Assembly (NCBI GenBank): GCA_046541415.1 | Contig: JBKHDI010000050.1 | Span: 1 to 27,578 of the forward strand | Direction: 5' to 3' | From: CAZOVB01 sp046541415 | GTDB lineage: Bacteria; Planctomycetota; Phycisphaerae; SM23-33 | Length of the DNA stretch: 27,578 nucleotides | Shown here: positions 15,846 through 23,878 of the stretch, piece by piece | Layout: each line of letters starts with the position of its first letter | How positions within the stretch are numbered: position 1 is the first letter of the stretch | Notes under the pieces: generated by a model | The model's input: only the letters and a program-made list of their open reading frames with translations | The model's database searches: none | What the model was told of the DNA's origin: nothing | Program-made: the position numbers and the translations under genes

Positions 15846-16282
15846 TCCAGGTAGCCGGCTTCTTTCTGGCGATGCTGGTCGACGAGGTCCTGAAAGCTCG
15901 TGCCGTCATAGACCTCCAGCATGGCGGTCTCGGCCCGGTTCCAGAGCTCGGAAAAGACGCAGTTCTCGGCGAGGGGGCAATCTTCGCCCCCGCCGCAGAG
16001 CTCGCAATCCACGGGCGTGACATCTCCCTCGGTCAGACGCAACAGGCGGCCGACCGTCAGGTCCCGCGGGTGGCCGATCAAATGGTACCCGCCTCGCGCC
16101 CCGCGACGCGACTGGATAATCCCCCCTCCGACAAGCTGGTTGAGGATCAGTTCCAGAAACCGCGGCGGAATCGCCTGCTTGGCGGCGATTTCGTTCGATG
16201 GGATCGGCCCGCTGCCGTGACGTTTGGCCAGTTCGAACGTAGCCCGCAACGCGTAACGCGACTTCTGAGAGACACCCATCAT
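15833..16282 (-). CDS. Rrf2-family transcriptional regulator with IscR-like cysteines
   Basis: This 149-residue protein has an N-terminal winged helix (about residues 5-70, with SRYALRATFELAKRHG and a GARGGYHLIG wing) and a C-terminal iron-sulfur region. C96, C102 and C108 are spaced CX5CX5C, as in the [2Fe-2S] ligands of IscR, and an extra C93 lies just before. Rrf2 proteins sense Fe-S status, nitric oxide or redox state, or cysteine metabolism. No isc, suf or cys gene is present here, so the target is unknown and no symbol is given. The two adjacent ATGs at the start make the exact first codon ambiguous by one residue. The gene overlaps the end of the convergent EF-hand gene by 13 nt. Confidence 0.9.
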   Translation of the reverse strand: MMGVSQKSRYALRATFELAKRHGSGPIPSNEIAAKQAIPPRFLELILNQLVGGGIIQSRRGARGGYHLIGHPRDLTVGRLLRLTEGDVTPVDCELCGGGEDCPLAENCVFSELWNRAETAMLEVYDGTSFQDLVDQHRQKEAGYLDYSI

Positions 16283-16339
16283 GGCTGCAAATCCTTCCCG
16301 TATGCCCGTGAAACAGGGGCGGCTGCATTTGTGCGGTCC

Positions 16340-16378
16340 TGTATATCAGAACCACTCAAACTCCGAAAGGTTTTTGAG
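16340..16378 (-). promoter_or_regulatory. Candidate promoter/operator of the rrf2-type gene
   Basis: Upstream of the regulator the minus strand has TATACA (16340-16345) with a poor TTTCGG 17 nt before it. An inverted repeat CTCAAA/TTTGAG (16355-16360 and 16373-16378, 12-nt spacer) overlaps the -35 side. Rrf2 regulators often control themselves, so an operator is expected here. The match to any known Rrf2 motif is not convincing. Confidence 0.25.
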
Positions 16379-16632
16379 CAATTGACTCCAGCAGCCGGCG
16401 GTTATGGTCTTTGATCTGCTGCAGGCCAGCCGGGCCCAGGCGGCGGATCGTCCAGGCCAGCTTGTTGTGGTTCAGCGGCTCGGACAGGTCGGTCCACCGG
16501 GGCCCCCGCTGCGCCGAGGGCGTCGACGGCGGCGGCGAGGTCGTCCGGATCCGCCTTGGCGCCGGTGGTGTCCAGGAACGCGTCGTTGCGACTCTCAAGA
16601 GGGATTTCTTGCAGCCACCTGGGCCAGTCGCT
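16356..16632 (-). pseudogene. Small broken gene: no start codon and one frameshift
   Basis: Two adjacent reading frames read like one small protein. Frame one gives SDWPRWLQEIPLESRNDAF and continues through LAAAVDALGAAG; frame two resumes with RWTDLSEPLNHNKLAWTIRR and ends LLESIAQKPFGV-stop. The switch falls in a G5C4 run at 16499-16507, where removing one base restores a single frame of about 90 residues. No ATG, GTG or TTG precedes the first part in frame, so the start also seems lost; CTG at TGG-CTG is a poor alternative. The family was not recognised. Possibilities are a decayed gene, a sequencing error in the homopolymer, or, less likely, frameshifting. The rrf2 gene follows 73 nt later on the same strand. 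Confidence 0.45.
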
Positions 16633-16683
16633 AGGATGGCCGCTTGCCGTTGAGGGGCTCGTTGAGAGACTTGGAAAGACTGC

Positions 16684-17907
16684 ATGATACGCTTGGGAAT
16701 TATCGGCTTCGGCGGATACGGCTGGTCGCTGGTCCGGACGATCGAGAAGCATTCGGCGCGGCTGAACTGCCGCCTGGTCGCCGCGGCCGATACGCGCATG
16801 TCCGAGCTGCCCGAGCGATCGGTCCACCTGCTCCAGGAGGCCGTCGCCCTCTCCGATGACGCCCTGTGTCTCTTTGATTCCATGCAGCAGCAGATGGACG
16901 CGGTTTACATTGCCACGGGCATCGGCTCGCACATGCCCCTGACCGTCGCCGCCGCCCGGCGCGGCTACCACGTCCACCTGGAAAAACCCCCCGCCGGGAC
17001 CGTGCAGGAAGTCGATGCGATGCGCAAGGCGCTTGCAGACCACGGCCGCCTGTGCCTGGTCGGCTTTCAGGCGGTGCACAAGGCCGACGTGGGCGAACTG
17101 AAGCGCCGGATCTGCCAGGGCAGCTTCGGGCGCATCCGGTCGCTGAGCTGCTGGGCAGCCTGGCCGCGGGGGGCCGGCTATTACGCGCGCAACGATTGGG
17201 CCGGACGGCTGCAGTCCGGCAGGACGTGGGTTCTCGACGGCCCGGCCAGCAACGCGCTGGCCCACCAGATCACCAACATGCTCCTGCTGGCCAGCGACGA
17301 AGAAGGCCTGGCCGACCCGGTCGCCGTCCGGGCCGAACTCTACGCTGCCGGCGCCGTCGACAGCCACGACACCGCGGCGATCGAAATCAAGACCGCCCAG
17401 GGCCCCGAGATCCACTTCCTGGCCACCCACCGCTGCGAAGGCTACCACAACCCGCTGATTACCATCGAAGCCGAAAAGGCCCGCATCGAATGGGACTTCA
17501 ACCGCGGCGCGACGATCCACCATTCCGACGGCCGGGTCGAAACCCTGCCCGGAGACAATGCCAACCAGCACGGCAACATGGTCGAGAACTTCATCCAGGC
17601 TGTGCGGAACGAAGACCCGGCCATCCTGCGATGCAGCCTGGACGAGGCCCGCAAGATGGTCCTGGCGCTGAACGGCGCCCACGAGTCCAGCCGCCGGATC
17701 CACCGGATCGGGCCTGAGTACCTCACCGAAGAGGGCCCGGACCCGGACTTCCGGAACATCCGGCAGATCAGCGAGATTCTCCAGGCCGCCGCCGAAGCCC
17801 ACTGCCTGCCCAGCGACCTGCCCCAGCCTCCCGGCTGGGCCGTGGCGACCCAGCCGTTCGTCCTGAAGGACTACCATACCTTCCCCGACCGATTCACTGC
17901 AGACTGA
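16684..17907 (+). CDS. Gfo/Idh/MocA-family NAD(P)-dependent oxidoreductase
   Basis: This 407-residue protein has an N-terminal Rossmann fold with GIIGFGGYG at residues 5-13 (GxGxxG). VYIATGIGSHMPLTVAAARRGYHVHLEKPPAG follows the family pattern, with the EKP motif at about 100-102. The C-terminal substrate domain contains DGPASNALAHQITNMLLL, in the position of the catalytic His region, and DNANQHGNMVENFIQAV. These enzymes usually oxidise or reduce sugar or inositol hydroxyls; the substrate cannot be read from sequence. It starts at an ATG with GGAAAG a few bases upstream. It lies 17 nt before a sugar-phosphate transferase gene, so a role in making a sugar nucleotide for surface polysaccharide is plausible but unproven. 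Confidence 0.9.
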   Translation: MIRLGIIGFGGYGWSLVRTIEKHSARLNCRLVAAADTRMSELPERSVHLLQEAVALSDDALCLFDSMQQQMDAVYIATGIGSHMPLTVAAARRGYHVHLEKPPAGTVQEVDAMRKALADHGRLCLVGFQAVHKADVGELKRRICQGSFGRIRSLSCWAAWPRGAGYYARNDWAGRLQSGRTWVLDGPASNALAHQITNMLLLASDEEGLADPVAVRAELYAAGAVDSHDTAAIEIKTAQGPEIHFLATHRCEGYHNPLITIEAEKARIEWDFNRGATIHHSDGRVETLPGDNANQHGNMVENFIQAVRNEDPAILRCSLDEARKMVLALNGAHESSRRIHRIGPEYLTEEGPDPDFRNIRQISEILQAAAEAHCLPSDLPQPPGWAVATQPFVLKDYHTFPDRFTAD

Positions 17908-17924
17908 CAGCGGAGAGCGGGGGC

Positions 17925-19316
17925 TTGTTCCGAAAACACCAACAACTTTTCCAGCTGGCCCACCGCCTGGTCGACCTGGCCATTACCGCCGGAGTCTGGA
18001 TCGTCTGCTTCTACATCCGCTTCCATAGCGGTTGGATGGCCGCAGAAGGACCGATCCCGCAACTGGAGCTGATCTCCGACATCCTGATCATCTCCCTGCT
18101 GCTGACGGCGATCGTCTTCGACTGGATGGGCCTCTACCGCCCGCGGCGGACCCAGGGGATCCTGCGGGAAGTCTTCGATGTAGCCAAGGCCGCCGTACTG
18201 GTCTGGGTGGTCGAGGTGGTCTTCGCCCATTTCCTGCACTCCAACCCGGTCTCCCGCAGGCTGCAGGGGATGATCCTGATCGCCTGGCCGACCACGCTGA
18301 TCGTCTACCGCCTCATCCTGCGGGGCTTGCTGCGGTTCTTCCGGCGCAAGGGGCGCAACCTCCGCTCAGCCGCGGTGGTGGGAACGGGCCGCAGCGCCCA
18401 GAAGATCTACCACGCCCTGAACAGACAACCCTGGACCGGCTACAGGATCCAGTACTTCATCGGCGATCACCGCCAGGGCCACAGGCTGCTGGGCCTGCCC
18501 GTGCGGGGCCCGCTGGATGAGGCGCAACGGATCATCCGCCAGCACCCGGTAGACGGGGTGTTCGTGGCCCTGTCGAAGTCCCAGATCCACCGGGCAGAAG
18601 ACATTCTCGGGCAGCTGGCGCCCCTGCTGATCGACCTGCACGTCGTGCCCCCCACACTGGGACATCTCCTGCTTCAGCGGCGGATCCACCAGATCGGCCA
18701 GACGCCGGTGATCCACCTGACCAACCACCCCCAGAGAGGCGTGCCTGCCATCTGCAAACGCCTGATCGACCTGCTTGTTTCAATCCTGCTGCTGCTGGCA
18801 TTGAGCCCCCTGCTGGGGCTGATCGCCTTGCTGGTCAAGCTCTCCAGCCCGGGCCCGGTATTCTACAGCCAGCGCAGGGCAAGCATCGGCGGCAGGGAGT
18901 TCCACATCCTCAAATTCCGCTCGATGCTCGCAGGCCCGGCCGAGGACAACAGCTGGTCGACAGACCCGCATGACCCGCGGATCACCCGCGTCGGACGCCT
19001 GCTGCGCAAACTCTCGCTGGACGAACTGCCCCAGTTATTCAACGTCCTGGCCGGGCAGATGTCGCTGGTCGGCCCCAGGCCGGAACAGCCGGATTTCGTC
19101 GAGCGATTCCAGAGGCAGTTCCCGCGGTACATGCTCCGCCATCACGTCAAGGCGGGGATTACCGGCTGGGCGCAGATCCACGGATTCCGAGGCCGGACCA
19201 GCCTGCGCAAGCGCCTGCAATACGACCTGGACTACATCCAGCGATGGTCGCTGCTGCTGGACCTGCAGATCATCCTGCTGACGCCCTTCCGCGGACTGAT
19301 CAACCCCGCCGAGTAA
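17925..19316 (+). CDS. Polyprenyl-phosphate hexose-1-phosphate transferase (WcaJ/WbaP type)
   Basis: This 463-residue membrane protein initiates polysaccharide synthesis by moving a sugar-1-phosphate onto undecaprenyl phosphate. It has N-terminal membrane helices (about residues 15-135), a Rossmann-like CoA_binding_3 domain beginning VVGTGRSAQKIYHAL (about 151-245), and a re-entrant/membrane helix LIDLLVSILLLLALSPLLG (about 280-298). The catalytic domain has SPGPVFYSQ, KFRSM (330-334), the Asp-Glu pair in LSLDELPQLFN (366-367), VGPRPEQP and GITGWAQIHGFRG. The predicted start is TTG at 17925, with GGAG about 9 nt upstream. The gene lies between the oxidoreductase (17-nt gap) and mnmE (7-nt gap). 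The donor sugar is unknown; glucose or galactose is typical of the family. Confidence 0.92.
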   Translation: MFRKHQQLFQLAHRLVDLAITAGVWIVCFYIRFHSGWMAAEGPIPQLELISDILIISLLLTAIVFDWMGLYRPRRTQGILREVFDVAKAAVLVWVVEVVFAHFLHSNPVSRRLQGMILIAWPTTLIVYRLILRGLLRFFRRKGRNLRSAAVVGTGRSAQKIYHALNRQPWTGYRIQYFIGDHRQGHRLLGLPVRGPLDEAQRIIRQHPVDGVFVALSKSQIHRAEDILGQLAPLLIDLHVVPPTLGHLLLQRRIHQIGQTPVIHLTNHPQRGVPAICKRLIDLLVSILLLLALSPLLGLIALLVKLSSPGPVFYSQRRASIGGREFHILKFRSMLAGPAEDNSWSTDPHDPRITRVGRLLRKLSLDELPQLFNVLAGQMSLVGPRPEQPDFVERFQRQFPRYMLRHHVKAGITGWAQIHGFRGRTSLRKRLQYDLDYIQRWSLLLDLQIILLTPFRGLINPAE

Positions 19317-19323
19317 GCCGGCC

Positions 19324-20715
19324 ATGCTGAGAACCGACGACACCATCGCGGCGATTTCATCCGCCGCCGGCTTCGCGGGCCGGGCCATCGTCCGCCTGAC
19401 GGGCCCGGAGAGCATCGAGATCTGCCGCCGCCTCTGCACCAGCCGAACCGACCTGGGGCAACTGCCCGGTTTCAGGGCCATCGACGCGGTGCTGGACCTG
19501 CCCGGACTGTCCCTGCCGGTGCGGATCTACCTCTTCCGCAGCCCGCGGAGCTACACCACGCAGGACTTGGTGGAAATCCACCTGCCCGGCTCGCCGATCG
19601 CCGCCGAGGCCCTCTTGGCTGCCATGCTCGTCGCGGGGGCGCGGGCCGCCGAACCGGGCGAGTTCACCAGTCGCGCATTCCATCTCGGGCGCATCGACCT
19701 GTCGCAGGCCCAGGCAGTCGCCGATATCATCCACGCCACACACTCCGCCCAACTCCGGGCCGCAAACAACGTACTGGATGGCACGGTCAGCCGACTCTGC
19801 ACGCAGGCCGCCGGGGCCATCGCCGACCAGCTCTCGCTGATCGAGGCCTCGATCGACATGGCCGAGGAACCGATCGAACCGGCCCCGCCGAAACAGACAG
19901 CCCGCATCCTGAACCACCAGGCCGACCTGCTGGAACAGACCTGCCTTCAGGCCTCTGAGGCGGGCCAGGCGACCGCGCCGCCGCGGGTGGTTCTCTTCGG
20001 CCTGCCCAACGCAGGCAAGAGCTCGCTGCTTAATGCCCTCAGCGGCAGCGACCGGGCGATCGTCTCTGCCCTGGCCGGCACGACCCGCGACGTGCTCTCA
20101 GCCGAGATGTCCCTGCCCGGCCGGGAGGCCGTCCGCCTCCAGGACGCAGCCGGGCTAAACGCTGCCGGCTGCGAACTGACCGGCTACGCCGATGCCGCCG
20201 CCCGACGCGCCATCGCCGCCGCCGACGTGCTGCTGCTGGTTCTCGACGCATCGGCCCCGGCCATCGAGGCCAACCGCCGCCTGCTGGACAGCCTGGCCGA
20301 GACCACCGAAAACACACCCCTTCTGTGTTTGCTCAACAAGGTCGATCTGCCCGAGGCAGACCTCCAGGCGCCCCGGCGGCTGGGACTGGACGATTCGCTG
20401 TCTGTCTCTGCCATTACCGCAGCGGGACTCGACGAGGTCCGCCGCAAGTTGGCCGAACTGCTCAGCTGTCAGACGTTTGACCCCTCTGCTGCGGTGGCGC
20501 TGCATCGACAGCAGAGCGAGGCGATGCGATCGGCGGCCGAGGAGATCCGTCGAGCGGCCCGGCTGCTGGAGAAAAGCGACAGCCTGGCCGACTTGGCCGA
20601 GCTGACAGCCATCGACCTGCGCAAGGCGCTGGTGGAGTTGGGCACGATCAGCGGACAGATCGTCACCGAGGACCTGCTCGGGCGGATCTTCAGCCGCTTC
20701 TGCGTGGGCAAGTGA
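19324..20715 (+). CDS. mnmE: tRNA uridine-5-carboxymethylaminomethyl modification GTPase MnmE
   Basis: MnmE works with MnmG to modify the wobble uridine (xm5U34) of several tRNAs. This 463-residue protein has the N-terminal tetrahydrofolate-binding domain (DDTIAAISSAAGFAGRAIVR), a helical domain with PGEFTSRAFHLGRIDLSQAQAVADII, and an inserted G domain. The G domain shows G1 GLPNAGKS (226-233), GTTRD (252-256), G3 DAAG (274-277) and G4 NKVD (338-341). The C terminus is RIFSRFCVGK with the conserved catalytic-region Cys. Length and architecture are normal. Two switch II features differ from the usual DTAG...E form: Thr becomes Ala, and the position of the catalytic Glu (E282 in E. coli) appears to be Thr286. 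It is the last gene of the three-gene run. mnmG is not in the window. Confidence 0.95.
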   Translation: MLRTDDTIAAISSAAGFAGRAIVRLTGPESIEICRRLCTSRTDLGQLPGFRAIDAVLDLPGLSLPVRIYLFRSPRSYTTQDLVEIHLPGSPIAAEALLAAMLVAGARAAEPGEFTSRAFHLGRIDLSQAQAVADIIHATHSAQLRAANNVLDGTVSRLCTQAAGAIADQLSLIEASIDMAEEPIEPAPPKQTARILNHQADLLEQTCLQASEAGQATAPPRVVLFGLPNAGKSSLLNALSGSDRAIVSALAGTTRDVLSAEMSLPGREAVRLQDAAGLNAAGCELTGYADAAARRAIAAADVLLLVLDASAPAIEANRRLLDSLAETTENTPLLCLLNKVDLPEADLQAPRRLGLDDSLSVSAITAAGLDEVRRKLAELLSCQTFDPSAAVALHRQQSEAMRSAAEEIRRAARLLEKSDSLADLAELTAIDLRKALVELGTISGQIVTEDLLGRIFSRFCVGK

Positions 20716-20727
20716 AGCGCCGGCGCT
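20716..20727. other. Perfect 12-bp palindrome AGCGCCGGCGCT between convergent genes
   Basis: The 21-nt gap between the mnmE stop and the stop of the convergent PH-domain gene is mostly this palindrome. It could form a short GC hairpin on either transcript, but it lacks a T-tract, so termination is only a guess. Confidence 0.3.
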
Positions 20728-20736
20728 GCCGGGCTT

Positions 20737-21285
20737 TCAGCGGCGGGACTGGCGGAGGGCCTGCTGGACGATCTCTTCGACGTCGTGGGGTCGGGGCAGG
20801 TGCAGCCAGACGCCGGCATCGGGCTCCATGCCGGGAATTTCAAAAAACAGGCTGGCGACGCGGAAGAACCGTTCCCCGGACGACTGGCTGAGGCTGGCCG
20901 ATTGGATCCCCGTCAGCGGACAGTCGAAGATCTCCGTTCGAAACAGCCCCCGAAAGCGGATCACCCGCCGGTTGGTCAGGATGTAGACACGCTTCATCCA
21001 CTGCAGGCAGGCCAGGTAGACCCGCAGCAGGGCGATGACCATGCAGGCGGGCACGAGATAGGCCAGACGCACCGGGATATCGACGCGGAAGACGCGCACC
21101 GCCACGATCGCCAGGAGCGCCGCGAAGATCGCCACCGCCACAGCCGGCCAGGAGACCAGCAACGTGAACCACCCGCTGGGGCGCAGCTTGAGGATGATCA
21201 CCTCGCCGTCGCCGAGGACCTGCTCGGCCGCGTCGTCCACGGCGGCATCGGCCTGTGCGGCAGAGGGTTCCACCGACGCTCTCAT
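20737..21285 (-). CDS. Membrane protein with bacterial PH (bPH2/DUF304-like) domain
   Basis: This 182-residue protein has an acidic N terminus, two membrane helices (about residues 41-63 and 72-93), and a C-terminal bacterial PH-like domain. The PH part reads MKRVYILTNRRVIRFRGLFRTEIFD followed by ITGIQ-like TGIQSASLSQS and FEIPGMEP, the usual signature of YdbS/YdbT-type proteins. Its biochemical role is unknown; related proteins are membrane-associated and sometimes linked to envelope stress. The ATG overlaps the hpt stop codon (ATGA), so the two are probably translated together. Confidence 0.82.
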   Translation of the reverse strand: MRASVEPSAAQADAAVDDAAEQVLGDGEVIILKLRPSGWFTLLVSWPAVAVAIFAALLAIVAVRVFRVDIPVRLAYLVPACMVIALLRVYLACLQWMKRVYILTNRRVIRFRGLFRTEIFDCPLTGIQSASLSQSSGERFFRVASLFFEIPGMEPDAGVWLHLPRPHDVEEIVQQALRQSRR

Positions 21286-21857
21286 GCCTTGTTCTCCATC
21301 GCCTCGGGTTTCAGTGCGCAGATATCCGGCAGGTTCCGGTACAGGTGATTATAGTCCAACCCGTAGCCGACGACGAACAGGTCGGGCACTTCGAAGCCCA
21401 CGTAGTCGGCCTGGAGGATCTGGCGCCGGTCGGCGCGACTCTTCTGCAGCAGCACGCAGGTCTTGAGACTGGCCACGCTCGCCTCGCTGCAGTGTCGGCT
21501 GATCTCGGCCAGCGTCTGCCCCGTATCGAGGATGTCATCCATCAGCAGCACGTGATGGTCCGCCAGGTCGCGCTGCGGGGGCAGGACGATCTGCGGACCC
21601 TGCGACTCGGTGGCCGAGCCGGGATACGAAGAAGCCCCCATCACGTCCAGGCGCATCAGCATGGGCAAGTTGCGCATCAGGTCGGCCAGGAACATGATCG
21701 ACCCGGTCAACACCGCCAGAATCGTCAACTCGCGCCCCTGGTAATCGGCGGCGATCCGGCGGCCCAGTTGCTGGACCCGGAAGGCGATCTCGCTGCGGCG
21801 CAGCAGCACGCGGCCGATGTCGTCGTAGAGCGGGTTGTCCTGGTAATCTCCGGTCAC
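21282..21857 (-). CDS. hpt: Hypoxanthine(-guanine) phosphoribosyltransferase
   Basis: This 191-residue type I phosphoribosyltransferase salvages hypoxanthine or guanine to IMP or GMP with PRPP. The PRPP-binding loop is HVLLMDDILDTGQTL (about residues 102-116), preceded by a TGSIMFLADLMRNL segment that forms the pyrophosphate-binding loop. Later motifs KSRADRRQILQADYVGFEVPDLFVVGYGLDYN match the purine-binding part of bacterial Hpt (ADYVGF-x-x-P and VGYGLDY). The start is GTG at 21857, with AAAGG about 10 nt upstream. Length is normal. It overlaps the PH-domain gene downstream by 4 nt and is divergent from the secreted-protein gene. Confidence 0.94.
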   Translation of the reverse strand: MTGDYQDNPLYDDIGRVLLRRSEIAFRVQQLGRRIAADYQGRELTILAVLTGSIMFLADLMRNLPMLMRLDVMGASSYPGSATESQGPQIVLPPQRDLADHHVLLMDDILDTGQTLAEISRHCSEASVASLKTCVLLQKSRADRRQILQADYVGFEVPDLFVVGYGLDYNHLYRNLPDICALKPEAMENKA

Positions 21858-21931
21858 GCCTGTGGGCCTTTCAGGCGGACAATCCTATAGGCCCGTCGGC
21901 GAGGGTGGAAGCAAAAACCCCATCCGATCCC

Positions 21932-21961
21932 TTGGCGAAACCTTCGCCCGGGCGGTAGGAT
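21932..21961 (+). promoter_or_regulatory. Possible sigma70-type promoter of the 602-residue secreted protein gene
   Basis: TTGGCG (21932-21937) and TAGGAT (21956-21961) are separated by 18 nt, each matching four of six consensus bases. The -10 lies 36 nt upstream of the ATG. On the opposite strand TATAGG with a weak TTGCTT could serve hpt. Confidence 0.4.
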
Positions 21962-21997
21962 ACCGCGGAAACGCACCCAACCGAAAGGACCGTCTCC

Positions 21998-23806
21998 ATG
22001 ACCCGATCCGCCCACGTCGCTGTTCTGGTGATTCTGGCAGCCGCCGTTGCCGCACCGGCCGAGATCGAACCGGTCAGTACCCACATTCCCGCCGATGCTG
22101 CCGCCGCGATGGTCATCCCCGACCTGGCCCGGACGGGCAGGCAGGTCGACGGCCTGTTCGACCAGTTGAACATGGGCCTCTTCCGCCGCCTGCTCCTGCC
22201 GCGCGGCTCGGCGCAGTTCGGAGTCGAGCAACTGGGCCAACTGGGCCTGGCCGACCCCAACCGGCGCATGGACCTTCGCGGCGGAGCGGCCGTGGTTCTG
22301 CTCGACCCGGCCCGGTTGGGCATGGACCTGCCCGCCTATGTCCGAAAAGAACTGACCCCGCTGACCGGGGCACAGCCCCAGCAGGCACAGGAGCAGAAAC
22401 TCCACTGGCCCATCGTCGCCATCCTGCCGATCCGCCCGGATCAGGCGGCCGACCCCGACGCCTCCGCCATCGGCAAACAGCAGATCGGCGGCAGGGAACT
22501 CTACACCGCCCGGGTCGGATCGTACCTGGCCGTCAGCCCCACCGGACAGGCCGTCGAGGCCCTGCTGGAATCGAAGAAATCCCTGGCCGAAACCATCGAC
22601 GACGCCCACGGCCGGATGATCCGCTCGGCCCTGGCAGCGGTGCACGTCAACAACCGCACCGTGAACCCCTCGGCGACCGCGCTGATCGACACCCTGGATA
22701 CCGAACTGAAGCAGGTCCTCGGCGAGAGTCCATCCTTCTTCGCCCTCCAGGCCACGCTGGTCCACAAGTCCCTGCCCTACCTGCGGACGTGGTTCACCGA
22801 ACAGGCCACCCAGACCGTGGCTGTCCGGATCGACCCGGACGGCCTGATCATCCAGAGACGGGTCAGCTACCTGCCCGAGAGTTCCACCGCCCGGGCCCTG
22901 GCGGCCTATCAGCCCCAGGACAACCTGCTGGATCGCATCGATTTCCAGCGCGGGTTCCTTTCGGCGACCGCCGACGCCATGCCCGTCCAGCAGCAGCGCT
23001 TTGCAGAACTGTCCAAACTCGCGATGAACATCGCCCAACTGGCCGTCCAACTCAACAACCCCCGCAGGGGCCTGGACACCCAGACCCTCAAGGACCTTCG
23101 CCAGACCACTCACCAGTTGCACGGTCAGGTTCGCGGACTGCAGCTGCGAATCCAGCAGGTTGCCCCGCAACCCGACGCAGACTTCCCGCTGGCCCTGATC
23201 GCGCGAGTGGATGTGGACCGCCAGGAAGCATTCCGCAACCAGATGCAGATGGCGACCGAACTGTTCTCCTCACTGATGCAGCAGGCTCGAGGCGGGGCCG
23301 AGGCCGGCTACCGACTCACCTACCGCCGGCGGGCAGAATCGGCCGGAGAAAGGCAGATCGACCAGATCGACCTGTCCTGCCGCTCGGCCTCTGCCGGCCC
23401 GGAAGCGAGCGATCACCTGCTGCTGCGGGCCCGCCTGACCCCGGCCGGAGAGGGGCAGGTCCTGCTGGCCGTCAGTCCCAGCCAACGGGCCCTGCTGGCC
23501 GCGGCAGCCGACGAGCAGCCCGGCCCGGTCCCTTCCTCAGTCGCAGTCGCACTTAGACACATGCCGGAAAAGCCCAGCTCGCTGATCCTGCTGCACCCGC
23601 AGCGTTTCTCGGCCGCGGTGGAACGGACGCGCCAGTTTCTCGACCCCGGCGCGGCCCGGCGAGAGCCCATGCTGACCAGCCCGGTCCCGCTGGCGATCGG
23701 TTCGGAGGTCCTGAATGGCCCGGCCGTGCGACACACCGCCTTCCTGCCCAACGAACTGCTGCGCGACGCGATCCTGCTCTACATGCGATCCCGACAGACG
23801 AACTGA
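21998..23806 (+). CDS. Secreted protein of unknown function
   Basis: This 602-residue protein starts at an ATG with GAAAGGA at good spacing. It has a signal peptide MTRSAHVAVLVILAAAVAAPA. The rest is hydrophilic and Ala/Gln/Leu-rich. It opens IPADAAAAMVIPDL, a phrase like those in planctomycete DUF3352-type exported proteins, where IPADA-x-xx-V describes the first strand. Further parts are GRELYTARVGSYLAVSPTGQAVEALLES, a Gln-rich helical segment (about residues 325-390), and a last part with LLLRARLTPAGEGQVLLAVSPSQ. No catalytic motif, lipobox or transmembrane anchor was seen. It is transcribed alone, between hpt (divergent) and a convergent zinc-ribbon gene. The similarity to DUF3352 is an impression only. 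Confidence 0.75.
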   Translation: MTRSAHVAVLVILAAAVAAPAEIEPVSTHIPADAAAAMVIPDLARTGRQVDGLFDQLNMGLFRRLLLPRGSAQFGVEQLGQLGLADPNRRMDLRGGAAVVLLDPARLGMDLPAYVRKELTPLTGAQPQQAQEQKLHWPIVAILPIRPDQAADPDASAIGKQQIGGRELYTARVGSYLAVSPTGQAVEALLESKKSLAETIDDAHGRMIRSALAAVHVNNRTVNPSATALIDTLDTELKQVLGESPSFFALQATLVHKSLPYLRTWFTEQATQTVAVRIDPDGLIIQRRVSYLPESSTARALAAYQPQDNLLDRIDFQRGFLSATADAMPVQQQRFAELSKLAMNIAQLAVQLNNPRRGLDTQTLKDLRQTTHQLHGQVRGLQLRIQQVAPQPDADFPLALIARVDVDRQEAFRNQMQMATELFSSLMQQARGGAEAGYRLTYRRRAESAGERQIDQIDLSCRSASAGPEASDHLLLRARLTPAGEGQVLLAVSPSQRALLAAAADEQPGPVPSSVAVALRHMPEKPSSLILLHPQRFSAAVERTRQFLDPGAARREPMLTSPVPLAIGSEVLNGPAVRHTAFLPNELLRDAILLYMRSRQTN

Positions 23807-23878
23807 GCGCGTAGAAAACGGCGACAAAGCAGGTCCCGTTCTGCTCTGACGCCGCCCTTGCCCGTCGGCCGGTGGTTA

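Noticed and set aside
16402..17877. Long minus-strand frame across the oxidoreductase
   Set aside because: Most of it is antisense to the oxidoreductase. Only its last part, below 16632, looks protein-like, and that is recorded as the broken gene.
23807..23878. Possible terminator between the secreted protein and the zinc-ribbon gene
   Set aside because: Only a 5-bp inverted repeat (AGCAG/CTGCT) without a T-run is present, too weak to list.
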